Assembly (NCBI RefSeq): GCF_016735115.1
Contig: NZ_JAERQJ010000002.1
Span: 496,001 to 560,000 of the forward strand
Source of the DNA: Aquimarina mytili
GTDB taxonomy: Bacteria; Bacteroidota; Bacteroidia; Flavobacteriales; Flavobacteriaceae
Length of the DNA stretch: 64,000 bases
Reading direction: 5' to 3'
Part shown: one piece after another, positions 15,655-24,316 of the stretch
Position numbering within the stretch: position 1 is the first letter of the stretch
Layout of the letters: each line of letters opens with the position of its first letter
Program-made: the position numbers and the translations under genes
Notes under the pieces: generated by a model
What the model was told of the DNA's origin: nothing
Seen by the model: the letters and a program-made list of their open reading frames with translations, nothing else
Databases searched by the model: none

Positions 15655-18528
15655 TTATTTTTTTAATAGTGTAAGTTTTGTTTTACCAACAACAGAAACA
15701 CTATAGTAGCCGGTTTTCAGCCCTCGTATTGAAACCATTTCTTTAGTATCTTTTGCTGTGATCTTTTTGACTATTTTTCCGATTAGGTTATATATTATAA
15801 TTCTATCTCCTCTCTCAAGACCAACAAGGTGTATTTGTTCTTGAGCTGGATTAGGAAACATTGTAATTTTATCATTAATCGCATCAGAACTTACTATATT
15901 TCTTGTTGACGAAATGATTTTCCATTGTTGATTATTATTAGAAGAGTTAAAATCCCACAAATGCACATTAGCATTTAAACTGCCTCCTGCTCTATCTAGT
16001 GCTTTTTGTTGACAATGCATTGGCAGTAGCGAAAAAACATCATTACCATTCGCTACTACTTTCCATTTTTGATGATCATCATTAGCATTTCTCCAGGACA
16101 TTACATTACTTCTATTTGCACATCTGGCATCTCGTACCTCAAGATATCTATTATATGCTCTATCTCTAATCGTGTATACATTATTCCCAAGATGTTCAAA
16201 AACCCAGCGTTCATTATTAGTATTTTCTGGAGTATACATTTTGGCATTATAATTTTCCCACCATCTCGATGCAATTCTTTGATTTGACTGTGTAGAAGTT
16301 ATATAATATGTTCCTTCTTCAATTAACTGCTCAATCCCTACAGTAACATCATTAAATTCAATCCTTTGAATAGCTTCTTGCCAGGTAGTTCCAACCGGAC
16401 GAATATGTGCCTTATAAAAATAACCTGAACCTGGCTGCGGCGGATTCGTAAGATTTATGGTAACTTCTTTGGTTCCTGTTCCCGCAGAAACAAGTTCCAT
16501 ACCTTCTCCAAGCCATCGATCAGGTGCCCATAACTCTACAACAATTTCGCGATCTGTAGAAGCCGAATAATCAATTGTAAAAGTGTATGAAGTCATAGGT
16601 TCTATGCGTAAAAGAGGAGTATTAAAAGCTACTTCATCATTTAGAGTAAGTGCTACAGTAACATCGGTAAACTCTACTCTATACAGCGCTTCTCTCCAAG
16701 TGGTTCCAACCGGTCGTATATATGCTTTATAAAAGTAACCTGAACCTGGCTGTGGTGGATTCGCCAGATTTACTGTTACAGGTTGTGTTCCTGTACCTGA
16801 AGAAACACGTTCTACACTTTCTCCTAACCATTGATCAGGAGCCCAAAACTCAACCACAATTTCTCGATCGATTGTAGCAGAGTAGTCTATAGCAAAAGTA
16901 TACGAATCTTGTGGTTCTATATTTGAAGAAGGATTCTTGAATGCTAACTCATCACTTAAGGCATTGGTTACAATTACGTCGGTAAATTCTGTCCTATATA
17001 GTGCCTCTCTCCAAGTGGTCCCAACAGGACGTATATACGCTTTATAAAAATAACCTGAGCCAACTTCAGGTGGATTTGAAAGATTAACTGTTATCGATTG
17101 TGTTCCGGAACCTTTTGATACACGCTCTACATTTTCTCCCAACCACCTATCTGATGCCCAAAACTCTACAACAATTTCACGATCTGTTGCCGCAGTGTAA
17201 TCAATAGCAAATATATATGAGTTTTGAGGTATAATTGAATTAGATGGATTATTAAATGAAACGTTATCAATAATTTCTTCACCGATATTATCACTTATAT
17301 TTTTGATAATGGTTCCCATTCTATTTCTCTCATCAGAAGAATTTCTATCCGTCCAGGACCACACCAATGAGCCAGCCCATTTTTTATTTAAAAGCGTAGT
17401 TCCTAAATCTGTAGCACGTACTGTTGGTATAGTATGATCATTATCTCCACCCTGTTGATTAAAAAATAAATCATCTGGATAATACTCTCCAATAATTGCC
17501 TCTTTGTCTATTTTATTAGCATTGTAATTATTGTGAAACGGCGACCCTTTAGAGCGTGCCCAGTTATAGTAATGTATATTGTAAAAATCAAGATATCCAT
17601 CTTGATCATTTCCTTGAAACTGCAAGTTTGCATCAGAATAGGCATTCCAAAATCCGTTTGAAGAATCTTCAACATTTGTTAGAAACCCCAAAGCTCCATT
17701 AGTAATCTGAACACCGGGTTGCGCTCTTCTAATTGCTCCAGCGGTTTTGTTTACAAAACGTTGGATATTAGCCATGGTAATTCTTTCTTTAAATCCAGGC
17801 CAATGACCGGCATATTCATTTGTCATTCCCTCTGGTTCATTAAAAATCTCCCAGGCGAAAAGAGCTGGATGATTGCCTATAAAATTTACTAAAGGCAATA
17901 ATGCATTATCAATATATGCATTCATATAGCTATCTTGAGTAAGCAGTTTTTTGTTTGCAGAAGCATCGACTCCCCACTGATCTTTTAACATATCAAAAGA
18001 CCATAGACAAATCTGTACTTTGAGTCCTTTACTTTGCGCCAAGTCTAAAATAGCTTTTACATCATCATGAAAGAAAGAAGGGTTTGGTTTTACTTTTTGA
18101 TTATTATCAAAAATTGGATTGGTAGAACCATTTGTATGATACCACCATCGCACTACGTTGCCCCCTCTGTCTTTCACAAAATCCATTACTTCTCCAAACT
18201 TGATAAGGTTTGGATGGTATTGATTACTCGAAAAAAAGGGATCTACGCCTACATCGCGCCCATACTCTATCCAGGCTAGATTAATTCCATTAACAAATGA
18301 AATACCATCTATTGCTCTGGATCCTTTTTTTGTGTCTTTCAAGATCTTTTTAGAATTCTGGTTGTTTTTTTGAAAATATCTCTTAAGATACTTCAAATTG
18401 ATTTGATCTTGATTAATTTTTTGAAAACTCTCTTTGTAATTAGGGTTATTAGTCCATGGCTTCTGAGATCTTTGTGAATAAGCCTGTAAAGAAAAAACAA
18501 TGCAGACTAGAATAATAATTCTTTTCAT
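15655..18528 (-). CDS. Secreted modular glycoside hydrolase (GH5-like) with three tandem beta modules, ricin-type lectin and T9SS sorting domain
   Basis: This is a 957-residue secreted enzyme. A signal peptide (to about residue 18) precedes a TIM-barrel hydrolase at about 75-410 with clan GH-A signatures. The acid/base candidate is E231 in AWEIFNEPEG, the nucleophile candidate E348 in AIIGEYY, and a WSW near 390 fits a substrate-binding platform. Three about 100-residue modules (422-519, 527-624, 632-729; period 105) are near copies. A ricin-type beta-trefoil follows at about 738-875 (NERWVFEHL, HQKWKVV, NQQWKI, three QxW-type repeats), then a type IX secretion sorting domain at about 886-957 (MFPNPAQEQIHL). 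The substrate is probably a beta-mannan or another plant or algal beta-glycan; the exact GH family is uncertain. Confidence 0.88.
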   Translation of the reverse strand: MKRIIILVCIVFSLQAYSQRSQKPWTNNPNYKESFQKINQDQINLKYLKRYFQKNNQNSKKILKDTKKGSRAIDGISFVNGINLAWIEYGRDVGVDPFFSSNQYHPNLIKFGEVMDFVKDRGGNVVRWWYHTNGSTNPIFDNNQKVKPNPSFFHDDVKAILDLAQSKGLKVQICLWSFDMLKDQWGVDASANKKLLTQDSYMNAYIDNALLPLVNFIGNHPALFAWEIFNEPEGMTNEYAGHWPGFKERITMANIQRFVNKTAGAIRRAQPGVQITNGALGFLTNVEDSSNGFWNAYSDANLQFQGNDQDGYLDFYNIHYYNWARSKGSPFHNNYNANKIDKEAIIGEYYPDDLFFNQQGGDNDHTIPTVRATDLGTTLLNKKWAGSLVWSWTDRNSSDERNRMGTIIKNISDNIGEEIIDNVSFNNPSNSIIPQNSYIFAIDYTAATDREIVVEFWASDRWLGENVERVSKGSGTQSITVNLSNPPEVGSGYFYKAYIRPVGTTWREALYRTEFTDVIVTNALSDELAFKNPSSNIEPQDSYTFAIDYSATIDREIVVEFWAPDQWLGESVERVSSGTGTQPVTVNLANPPQPGSGYFYKAYIRPVGTTWREALYRVEFTDVTVALTLNDEVAFNTPLLRIEPMTSYTFTIDYSASTDREIVVELWAPDRWLGEGMELVSAGTGTKEVTINLTNPPQPGSGYFYKAHIRPVGTTWQEAIQRIEFNDVTVGIEQLIEEGTYYITSTQSNQRIASRWWENYNAKMYTPENTNNERWVFEHLGNNVYTIRDRAYNRYLEVRDARCANRSNVMSWRNANDDHQKWKVVANGNDVFSLLPMHCQQKALDRAGGSLNANVHLWDFNSSNNNQQWKIISSTRNIVSSDAINDKITMFPNPAQEQIHLVGLERGDRIIIYNLIGKIVKKITAKDTKEMVSIRGLKTGYYSVSVVGKTKLTLLKK
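16339..17265 (-). repeat. Three in-frame tandem repeats of about 315 bp
   Basis: These repeats encode the three beta modules of the hydrolase. The segments DREIVVEFWA, SGYFYKAYIRPVGTTW and REALYR recur at a 105-residue spacing, with only scattered substitutions. The close similarity implies recent internal duplication or ongoing homogenisation. Confidence 0.9.
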
Positions 18529-18612
18529 TGTGTGAGTTTGTTATGGTTAGTAACTCCATAACGGATATTTCTAAAAATATTTCAATACTCTATCACAAAC
18601 AATTGTAAAACA

Positions 18613-18653
18613 AAAAGCATTGAGTTAAAGAAAAATCATAACTCAATGCTTTT
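18613..18653 (-). terminator. Terminator of the two-component operon
   Basis: A perfect 14-bp stem (AAAAGCATTGAGTT/AACTCAATGCTTTT) with a 13-nt loop lies 20 bp beyond the last gene of the 18673-22536 operon. T's follow on the minus strand. Confidence 0.85.
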
Positions 18654-18672
18654 ACCATAAAAAATGTGGTGT

Positions 18673-19086
18673 TTACTCTTTCACAATCTCTTTTAGATCA
18701 CTAAAAATGTCTATAAAATCTTCTACAAAATCGGCTGACACATTCTTTTTATTCATGTACACATCAAGTTTTCCTTCCTTCAATTTTACAGTATGAGCCA
18801 ATTTATCTTTTTTAGTATAACTCCATATGTACTCTGAACCTTTTTTAACCATAGTTGTTTCTAAATGATTTTTTAAAAACTTCTTAAGTTTTTCGGTTTT
18901 TGGTGTTGGAAAATCTGCTTTCAAAACATAAGAGTCGTCAGTATTGGTAATAGAGATATTCACCTTATAATTATTCCCTGATTCATCATCAGAATAATGT
19001 ATTGACACCTTTGATTTTGATGATTTTTGTGCATTTCCCATAGATATGGCAAACGCAATGCTTAATACGCAAATAATTGTTTTCAT
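18673..19086 (-). CDS. Small secreted protein, paralogue of the upstream gene
   Basis: This 137-residue exported protein has a signal peptide ending about residue 19 (GNAQ). Its mature part reads SKVSIHYSDDESGNNYKVNISITNTDDSYVLKADFP, SEYIWSYTKKDKLAHTVKLKEGKLDVYMNKKNVSADFVEDF. It aligns along its length with the 19113-19553 product (E/SYLW, KLKEGKLDVYMNK versus QLKENKLRIHVNK), so the two are tandem paralogues. I recognise no family. It is the last gene of an operon headed by a histidine kinase, so it may be a target of that system or part of its sensing arm. Confidence 0.8.
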   Translation of the reverse strand: MKTIICVLSIAFAISMGNAQKSSKSKVSIHYSDDESGNNYKVNISITNTDDSYVLKADFPTPKTEKLKKFLKNHLETTMVKKGSEYIWSYTKKDKLAHTVKLKEGKLDVYMNKKNVSADFVEDFIDIFSDLKEIVKE

Positions 19087-19088
19087 GA

Positions 19089-19112
19089 TGTTCGTTTTAG
19101 ATTGATGATTGA
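19089..19112 (-). promoter_or_regulatory. Copy 1 of the recurring GATTGATGAT leader element
   Basis: This fills nearly the whole 26-bp spacer between the two small secreted genes. On the plus strand it reads TGTTCGTTTT, then AGATTGATGATTGAT. The same TGTTCG plus GATTGATGAT arrangement occurs at 20399-20422 and 22584-22606. Confidence 0.5.
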
Positions 19113-19553
19113 TTAATTTCCTTTTTTTGAGGTTAAAGATTTAAGCTCTTTTCCCATCTGTTTGAATTTTTTAAGTAGTTTATCAGAAGCCAACTCTTTA
19201 TTTACATGAATTCGCAGTTTGTTTTCTTTAAGTTGTACCTCATACATCTCTTCATTCTCCAATTCTTTTCTCCACAAATATGATTCAGAATCAGCAACCA
19301 TATTATCTTTACCTAGCTGATCCATAAGATATAATTTCACATTTTTTTGGAGTGATTCTAAAAACTTAATTTTCACTCTAAAAGAATCATCCATATCAAT
19401 TATTGCAAAAGAACGATAATACTTCTTATCATTATCATTGCTATTAACCGTAACCTTGGTTGATGATGTAGAAGTTGTGGTAGTTGTTGTTTGTGCTGTT
19501 GCTGAAAGTAAACCTATAATTAAGCTGACTAAAATCAAAACTAATGTTTTCAT
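19113..19553 (-). CDS. Small secreted protein with Thr/Ser-rich N-terminus
   Basis: This 146-residue exported protein has a signal peptide (ending ATAQ, about residue 21). A TTTTTTSTSSTKVTV linker and an acidic DNDKKYYRSF region follow, then a core shared with the downstream paralogue: SYLWRKELENEEMYEVQLKENKLRIHVNKELASDKLLKKFKQM. No known family is recognised. It is the fourth gene of the kinase-regulator-protease operon. Confidence 0.8.
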   Translation of the reverse strand: MKTLVLILVSLIIGLLSATAQTTTTTTSTSSTKVTVNSNDNDKKYYRSFAIIDMDDSFRVKIKFLESLQKNVKLYLMDQLGKDNMVADSESYLWRKELENEEMYEVQLKENKLRIHVNKELASDKLLKKFKQMGKELKSLTSKKGN

Positions 19554-19556
19554 AAT

Positions 19557-19613
19557 TGTTCATTTTTTAATTCTTGAATTCTTGAATTCTCGAAAAGGAT
19601 TAATGATTGATGA
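19557..19613 (-). promoter_or_regulatory. Copy 2 (partial) of the leader element, with a tandem TTCTTGAAT repeat
   Basis: The 60-bp spacer between the protease gene and the 19553 gene starts with TGTTCATTTTTT. It then has a tandem 9-mer (TTCTTGAAT twice, then TTCTCGAA), and ends with TGATTGATGA at 19604-19613. It matches the other copies at both ends but has an insertion in the middle. Confidence 0.4.
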
Positions 19614-20396
19614 TTATTGTATTGTGCTTGGTTTAGCTTTTTTTGTAAGTATTAAGCCATAGATAAGACATGGAGATATAATGACTAAAATTAATAAACT
19701 ATTGATAAGAGAATCTTCTTCAATAACCTTATTAAAGTCAACCGGAATCCCTACGCCATCAAGCTTAGCTGCAAAATCGATAAGTGCATGTAGCATAGCG
19801 ATTCCAAACATATTATTAGTTCTAAGTAAAATTCCTCCGAACATTACTCCAATAAAAGTTGCAAATCCAACCTGTGTCAATTCGCCATAAATTCCTTTAT
19901 CAAAATGTATTAGATGTAACAGACCAAATATGAATGCCGATCCTACGACTGCAAAAACAGTATTTCTTTTCGTTTTTTTGGATATCTTAATCAAATAAGA
20001 CTGTAAAAAACCTCTGAGCAAAAGTTCTTCAGAAAAACCTATAGAGATTACGTATACAAGAAACAGAATAAAATTCAGCCAATTAGAATCCTTAATTTCA
20101 TCTAAATTCATGAAATTTAAAATCACTATATAAAAAGGAAAAAGTAATAATAACCAATTCTTGGCTTTTAGGTTTCCGATTCCTGCTTGATTAGATAATT
20201 TATACTTCTTAATCAATATCAAAGCTCCTACTATCAATAAAACATTTACAAGAAGCCGTATACTTATACCTTGAGCATATGTATCGTACCCTATGTTAAA
20301 CAAAGCTTCATGTATTTGATCTCTTATTATTAAAACAAGTGATAAAATAGTGACAAACAGAAATACGACTATAGGTGGTTTATTAATTTTATTCAT
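19614..20396 (-). CDS. CPBP-family intramembrane metalloprotease (CAAX protease-like)
   Basis: This 260-residue membrane protein has about seven hydrophobic segments and the signature motifs of the CPBP/Abi family. E123-E124 with R128 form the EExxxR motif (EELLLRGFL), H161 lies in FGLLHL, and a later MLHALIDF supplies further conserved residues. Members are glutamic-type intramembrane proteases related to Rce1. Its place between a response regulator and two small exported proteins suggests it may process a membrane-associated substrate in the same pathway; that is inference. Confidence 0.9.
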   Translation of the reverse strand: MNKINKPPIVVFLFVTILSLVLIIRDQIHEALFNIGYDTYAQGISIRLLVNVLLIVGALILIKKYKLSNQAGIGNLKAKNWLLLLFPFYIVILNFMNLDEIKDSNWLNFILFLVYVISIGFSEELLLRGFLQSYLIKISKKTKRNTVFAVVGSAFIFGLLHLIHFDKGIYGELTQVGFATFIGVMFGGILLRTNNMFGIAMLHALIDFAAKLDGVGIPVDFNKVIEEDSLINSLLILVIISPCLIYGLILTKKAKPSTIQ

Positions 20397-20398
20397 AA

Positions 20399-20437
20399 TG
20401 TTCGTTTTTTGATTGATGATTGTTATTGATTGATGAC
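20399..20437 (-). promoter_or_regulatory. Copies 3a/3b of the recurring leader element
   Basis: The spacer between the response regulator and protease genes contains TGTTCGTTTTTT followed by GATTGATGATTG (20399-20422), then a second ATTGATTGATGA (about 20426-20437). It is the most complete copy inside the operon. Confidence 0.5.
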
Positions 20438-20446
20438 TGATATTAA

Positions 20447-21127
20447 TTATTCAATTTTAAAGGTGAGTCCTACTCCCCTAACACTTTCTATAGCGATATG
20501 ACTATCCTGTTTAAAATATTTTCTTAACCTACTAATAAACACATCCATGCTGCGACCAGAGAAAAAATCATCATTACCCCAAACATCTTTAAGCAAATCT
20601 TCCCTCTTTATCATACTATTTTTATGTTCCCACAAATATTGTATTAGAATAGTTTCTTTTTCAGTTAATCGTTGAGATTCATTTTCAAATTTCAATCTAT
20701 GATTAATCGGCTCAAAACTATATTTCCCAATGGAAACCGTTTCTGTTTTAATCGATTGAGTTTTGTTTGTTCGTTTTAAAATGTTTTGAAGTCTGAGAAC
20801 TAAAATATCAGCTTCAAAAGGTTTCACGATATAATCATCTGCACCTAATTTCAACCCTCTAATTTTATCTTCCTTCATTTTTTTTGCTGTAAGAAAAACA
20901 AAAGGAATTTCGGGTCTAATTTCGATTACTTTTTCTGCCAGTGTAAAACCATCCATTTTGGGCATCATTACATCAAACACACATATATCAAAGTTATTTG
21001 TTCCTAGCGTACTTAGAGCTTCTTCTCCGTTTTTCACCCAGGTAACGTCATACTCATGAAGTTCTAGATATTGTTTGAGAATACTTCCAAAATCAAAATC
21101 ATCTTCTGCTAATAATATGTGTTTCAT
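20447..21127 (-). CDS. OmpR/PhoB-family response regulator
   Basis: This 226-residue regulator has a receiver domain at 1-115 with acidic residues at 8-10 (AEDD), phosphoacceptor D52 in CVFDVMMPKMDG, FLTAKK, and GADDYIVKPF with the conserved Lys. A winged-helix DNA-binding domain follows at about 128-225 (RLTEKETILIQYLWEH, GRSMDVFISRLRKYF, IESVRGVGLTFKI). It starts 5 bp after the stop of the sensor kinase gene, its evident partner. Confidence 0.95.
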   Translation of the reverse strand: MKHILLAEDDFDFGSILKQYLELHEYDVTWVKNGEEALSTLGTNNFDICVFDVMMPKMDGFTLAEKVIEIRPEIPFVFLTAKKMKEDKIRGLKLGADDYIVKPFEADILVLRLQNILKRTNKTQSIKTETVSIGKYSFEPINHRLKFENESQRLTEKETILIQYLWEHKNSMIKREDLLKDVWGNDDFFSGRSMDVFISRLRKYFKQDSHIAIESVRGVGLTFKIE

Positions 21128-21132
21128 TATGA

Positions 21133-22536
21133 TTAAATTATTGGTATAGTTATTATAAATGTGGTTCCTACATTTGGTTTACTCTCAAGCTCAATACTTC
21201 CTAGATGTGCCTTAATAACTTGATTGGCATAAAACAACCCTAAACCTAACCCCTTTACTTCGTGGACATCTCCTGTGGTAACTCTATAAAATTTTTCAAA
21301 GATCTTTTGCTGTTCTTTTTCCGGTATTCCGATACCATTGTCCTGGATCAAAATCTTATATGTATTCTTATTACGTTCTGTTTTTAGATTAATTTCTTTT
21401 TTCTCTCTACCGTATTTTACTGCATTTTCCATAATATTAAAAAGAGCTGTAGTGAAAAGAAATTTATCAATAGTAAGATCTACTTCTTCCAATTCTAATA
21501 CAGCATTAAACTCAATATCCTTATTTTTAACAGACAACCTAAAATCTTCAATAATTTCATTGAAATATTGATCATCTTTTACTTTTTCTTTAGACAACAC
21601 AATTTCTTCGGATCCAAGAGTATTACTCATTACTTGATCGATTAGCTTTTGTAATCGATTATTTTGTCTATCCAAAATGTCCAGCGAATTAGAAAATGAC
21701 GCTACAGAATCTTGAATCTTTTTATTTCTTAAGCTTTTAGATACAATACCCAGGGTAGCCAAAGGTGTTTTTAACTCGTGCGTAATATTATTAATAAAAT
21801 CATTGCGCACCTCTACTATTTTCTTTTGTTGAATTAATGTTTTTATAGAATAAAAGAGCAAAGCCACAACAAACAATAGTAGTATCACAGAAAATATAAA
21901 AAGGCTTGTCATCTGACCAAAAATGATACGTTTCCAGCCTATTATATTTATGGTATCTTGCGTTCTAATTTCAATATTTAATGTGGTTTTAAAAACATCA
22001 CCATTACCGATTTGATCGTCTTCATAATCATGTTCTGTAAACCATCGGGCTTTGCTAATCATATTTCCTTCTTCATCTGGAAAATTTTCTCCGAACAGAA
22101 AAAAATCATTCCCCTCTTTTGAAGAAAAAATAGTATCTCGAGCATCATTATCAAATAAAATAACACTTTGTATCGTCTTTTTGTATTTAAGATCATGACC
22201 CAAATTAACTTTGCTAATCTCTTTTGTGTAATAATCCTTAAAAACGGTATTCAATGAATCGGTAATTGGTTTAAACTTGGTAATAACTTCTTTTTTAAGG
22301 TATTTATTCCTTTTATACTCTACAAGATTTTCAGATAATGAGTTATACCATAATTCTGTTAGAGAATCCATCTCTTTAGTATTATCAATACTAGACACTG
22401 CTTTCTTTGTTTCTTTAATAAACACATCCTTTTTTAATTGATATGTATTATAAATTAAATACCCCTGAATCCCAGACAAGGCTATCAAAGCCAGAATAGA
22501 AGTAATAATCAGGATATTTATTTTTTGTTTTTTCAT
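21133..22536 (-). CDS. Membrane sensor histidine kinase
   Basis: This 467-residue kinase has TM1 at about 8-29 and TM2 at about 207-232 bracketing a periplasmic sensor of about 175 residues with no family I recognise. There is no clear HAMP domain. The H-box is NNITHELKTPLATLG with H253, the N-box NIMENAVKYG, and the ATP lid IQDNGIGIPEKEQQKIFEKFYRV plus GLGLGLFYANQVI. It heads an operon with its response regulator, a CPBP protease and two small secreted proteins. Its promoter region holds a 16-bp perfect palindrome and the GATTGATGAT element. Confidence 0.95.
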   Translation of the reverse strand: MKKQKINILIITSILALIALSGIQGYLIYNTYQLKKDVFIKETKKAVSSIDNTKEMDSLTELWYNSLSENLVEYKRNKYLKKEVITKFKPITDSLNTVFKDYYTKEISKVNLGHDLKYKKTIQSVILFDNDARDTIFSSKEGNDFFLFGENFPDEEGNMISKARWFTEHDYEDDQIGNGDVFKTTLNIEIRTQDTINIIGWKRIIFGQMTSLFIFSVILLLFVVALLFYSIKTLIQQKKIVEVRNDFINNITHELKTPLATLGIVSKSLRNKKIQDSVASFSNSLDILDRQNNRLQKLIDQVMSNTLGSEEIVLSKEKVKDDQYFNEIIEDFRLSVKNKDIEFNAVLELEEVDLTIDKFLFTTALFNIMENAVKYGREKKEINLKTERNKNTYKILIQDNGIGIPEKEQQKIFEKFYRVTTGDVHEVKGLGLGLFYANQVIKAHLGSIELESKPNVGTTFIITIPII

Positions 22537-22583
22537 TAGTATGCGATTATTTTTTGGGTCTTTATGGTTTTAGATTAAATAAC

Positions 22584-22613
22584 TGTTCGATTTTTGATTG
22601 ATGATATCATCAA
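22584..22613 (-). promoter_or_regulatory. Leader element plus 16-bp palindrome upstream of the sensor kinase
   Basis: TGTTCGATTTTTGATTGATG (22584-22603) matches the operon's internal elements. It runs into TTGATGATATCATCAA (22598-22613), a perfect 16-bp palindrome suited to a dimeric regulator. It sits 48-77 bp before the kinase start codon. Autoregulation by the operon's own regulator is a reasonable but unproven reading. Confidence 0.5.
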
Positions 22614-22748
22614 AATTAAAATAAAGGAGCATTGATCGCATAAAAATTAGAACCGTTAACCGTGCATTAACGTTAATATTCTTAAAAACTCTTGTATACA
22701 GGCATTTTGAAGATGAATGTTAATGCCTTAGAAATTGGTATTAATTAT

Positions 22749-22756
22749 TACATTTG
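22749..22756 (+). promoter_or_regulatory. -7 element (TACATTTG) upstream of the UbiA-family gene
   Basis: This is an exact TAnnTTTG match 24-31 bp before the ATG at 22780. No convincing TTTG -33 box is visible at the right spacing, so only the -7 half is called. Confidence 0.4.
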
Positions 22757-22779
22757 CTTCCAAATAACCTATCACCTCT

Positions 22780-23682
22780 ATGTCATCCTATCTAAAACTT
22801 ATAAAATTTGATAATTTACTCATTATAGCTTTAGCGCAATTATGTATTAAATATGGCCTTTTTGATCCTTTTGGTATTGCTATTACTCTAAATGGTTTTG
22901 GTATTGCTCTATTAATTATCGCTACAATTTCAATTGCGGCAGCCGGAAATATCATTATTGAGATTTATAACCAAGCTGATACAAATCCTAAAAATTTAAT
23001 TCAGAACACAATCCCTGAAAAAACAGCCAATAAACTGTTTATTATCTTTAATGTTATTGGAGTTTTGATAGGATTTTACTTAGCAAACCTAATAAGCAGG
23101 CCTGGTTTTGCTGCTCTATTTATTATAATATCAGGTGTGTTCTATATTTATGCCTCTTATCTAAAAGAAATATTGATTCTTAAAAACATTATCATAGCTG
23201 TTCTTGCAGCATTAAGTTTAATTGTTGTAGGAATTTTTGATCTTCTACCAGCAATTACCGAAAAGAATAGAGCATCACAAACAGTAATTTTTTCAATTAT
23301 TTTGGATTACTCAATATTTGCTTGTATGATCATCATGCTAAGAGAAATTATAAAAGATTGCCTAACCATAGACAGAGATCATAATATTGGAATAAAAACC
23401 ATCCCCATTATCGTGGGAAAAGATCGCACCGTCAAACTTATCGGCATATTAACAATAATTCCTCTTATTGCAGTAGTATACTATATATATACGTATCTTT
23501 TTTCTAACAGTAATGCCGTTATTTCTATACTTATACTCATTATTGCGCCACTACTTTATTTTATGATACGAAGTTTTACTGCAGAATCTGATAAACATCT
23601 TAACATATTAAAAGGTATTTTAAAAATCATTCTTATAATTGCTTCTCTATCTTTATTACTTTATCAATTTGTATTAAAATAA
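22780..23682 (+). CDS. UbiA-family prenyltransferase
   Basis: This 300-residue polytopic membrane protein has about nine hydrophobic segments. The two prenyl-diphosphate-binding regions fit the UbiA family: NIIIEIYNQADTNPKN at about 68-83 (a variant of NDxxDxxxD) and REIIKDCLTIDRDHNIGIKTIPIIVG near 188-213. Flavobacterial relatives are often labelled geranylgeranylglycerol-phosphate geranylgeranyltransferase, but the acceptor is uncertain. It lies 3 bp upstream of maf and begins a plus-strand operon (UbiA, Maf, lipoprotein, pterin dehydratase). Confidence 0.87.
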   Translation: MSSYLKLIKFDNLLIIALAQLCIKYGLFDPFGIAITLNGFGIALLIIATISIAAAGNIIIEIYNQADTNPKNLIQNTIPEKTANKLFIIFNVIGVLIGFYLANLISRPGFAALFIIISGVFYIYASYLKEILILKNIIIAVLAALSLIVVGIFDLLPAITEKNRASQTVIFSIILDYSIFACMIIMLREIIKDCLTIDRDHNIGIKTIPIIVGKDRTVKLIGILTIIPLIAVVYYIYTYLFSNSNAVISILILIIAPLLYFMIRSFTAESDKHLNILKGILKIILIIASLSLLLYQFVLK

Positions 23683-23685
23683 GCC

Positions 23686-24273
23686 ATGTTAAAAGACATT
23701 TTAAAAGAGCATAACGTTATTCTTGCTTCTGGATCCCCTAGAAGGCAGCAGTTTTTTAAAGACCTTGGTTTGGATTTTTCTATACAATTAAAAGAAATAG
23801 AAGAAATATACCCTGATCACCTAAGGGCTGAAGAAATTTCGGATTATTTAGCTCTTTTAAAAGCCAATGCATTCTCTAACCTGGGACCCAAGGATATTTT
23901 AATTACTAGCGATACTATTGTTTGGCATAACCATAAAGCATTAGGAAAACCTAAAGATCTTGAAGATGCTAAAAGAATGATCGTTTCATTATCAAATGAT
24001 ACGCATCAAGTGATTACTTCGGTTTGTTTTAAAACTATTCATGGCACAAAACTAGTACACCATACCACCAAGGTTACTTTCAAAGAATTATCTCCAGAAG
24101 AGATTGAATATTATGTTCATACATACAAACCATTAGATAAAGCTGGAGCATATGGGATTCAAGAATGGCTCGGTTTTATCGGAATATCTTCAATAGAAGG
24201 TAGTTATTTTAATGTAATGGGGTTACCAATTCATCTTGTTTACGAAACGTTAACAACACTTGCTACATCATAG
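23686..24273 (+). CDS. maf: Maf-family nucleoside triphosphate pyrophosphatase
   Basis: This 195-residue house-cleaning pyrophosphatase hydrolyses non-canonical or pyrimidine NTPs. The motifs are ILASGSPRRQQFFKDLGL, TSDTIVWHNHKALGKPKD, and DKAGAYGIQEWLGFIGISSIEGSYFNVMGLPIHLVYE. It is probably the YhdE-type (dTTP/UTP) branch, but that cannot be settled by eye. It starts 3 bp after the UbiA gene. Confidence 0.94.
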   Translation: MLKDILKEHNVILASGSPRRQQFFKDLGLDFSIQLKEIEEIYPDHLRAEEISDYLALLKANAFSNLGPKDILITSDTIVWHNHKALGKPKDLEDAKRMIVSLSNDTHQVITSVCFKTIHGTKLVHHTTKVTFKELSPEEIEYYVHTYKPLDKAGAYGIQEWLGFIGISSIEGSYFNVMGLPIHLVYETLTTLATS

Positions 24274-24316
24274 GTTTATTGTAATTTGCGCTAAAGGCAA
24301 ATTAAAAAATATAGCC

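Noticed and set aside
16339..17265. Repeat array that could be taken for a CRISPR or satellite
   Set aside because: The repeats are 315 bp, contiguous and in frame inside one gene, so they are protein modules.
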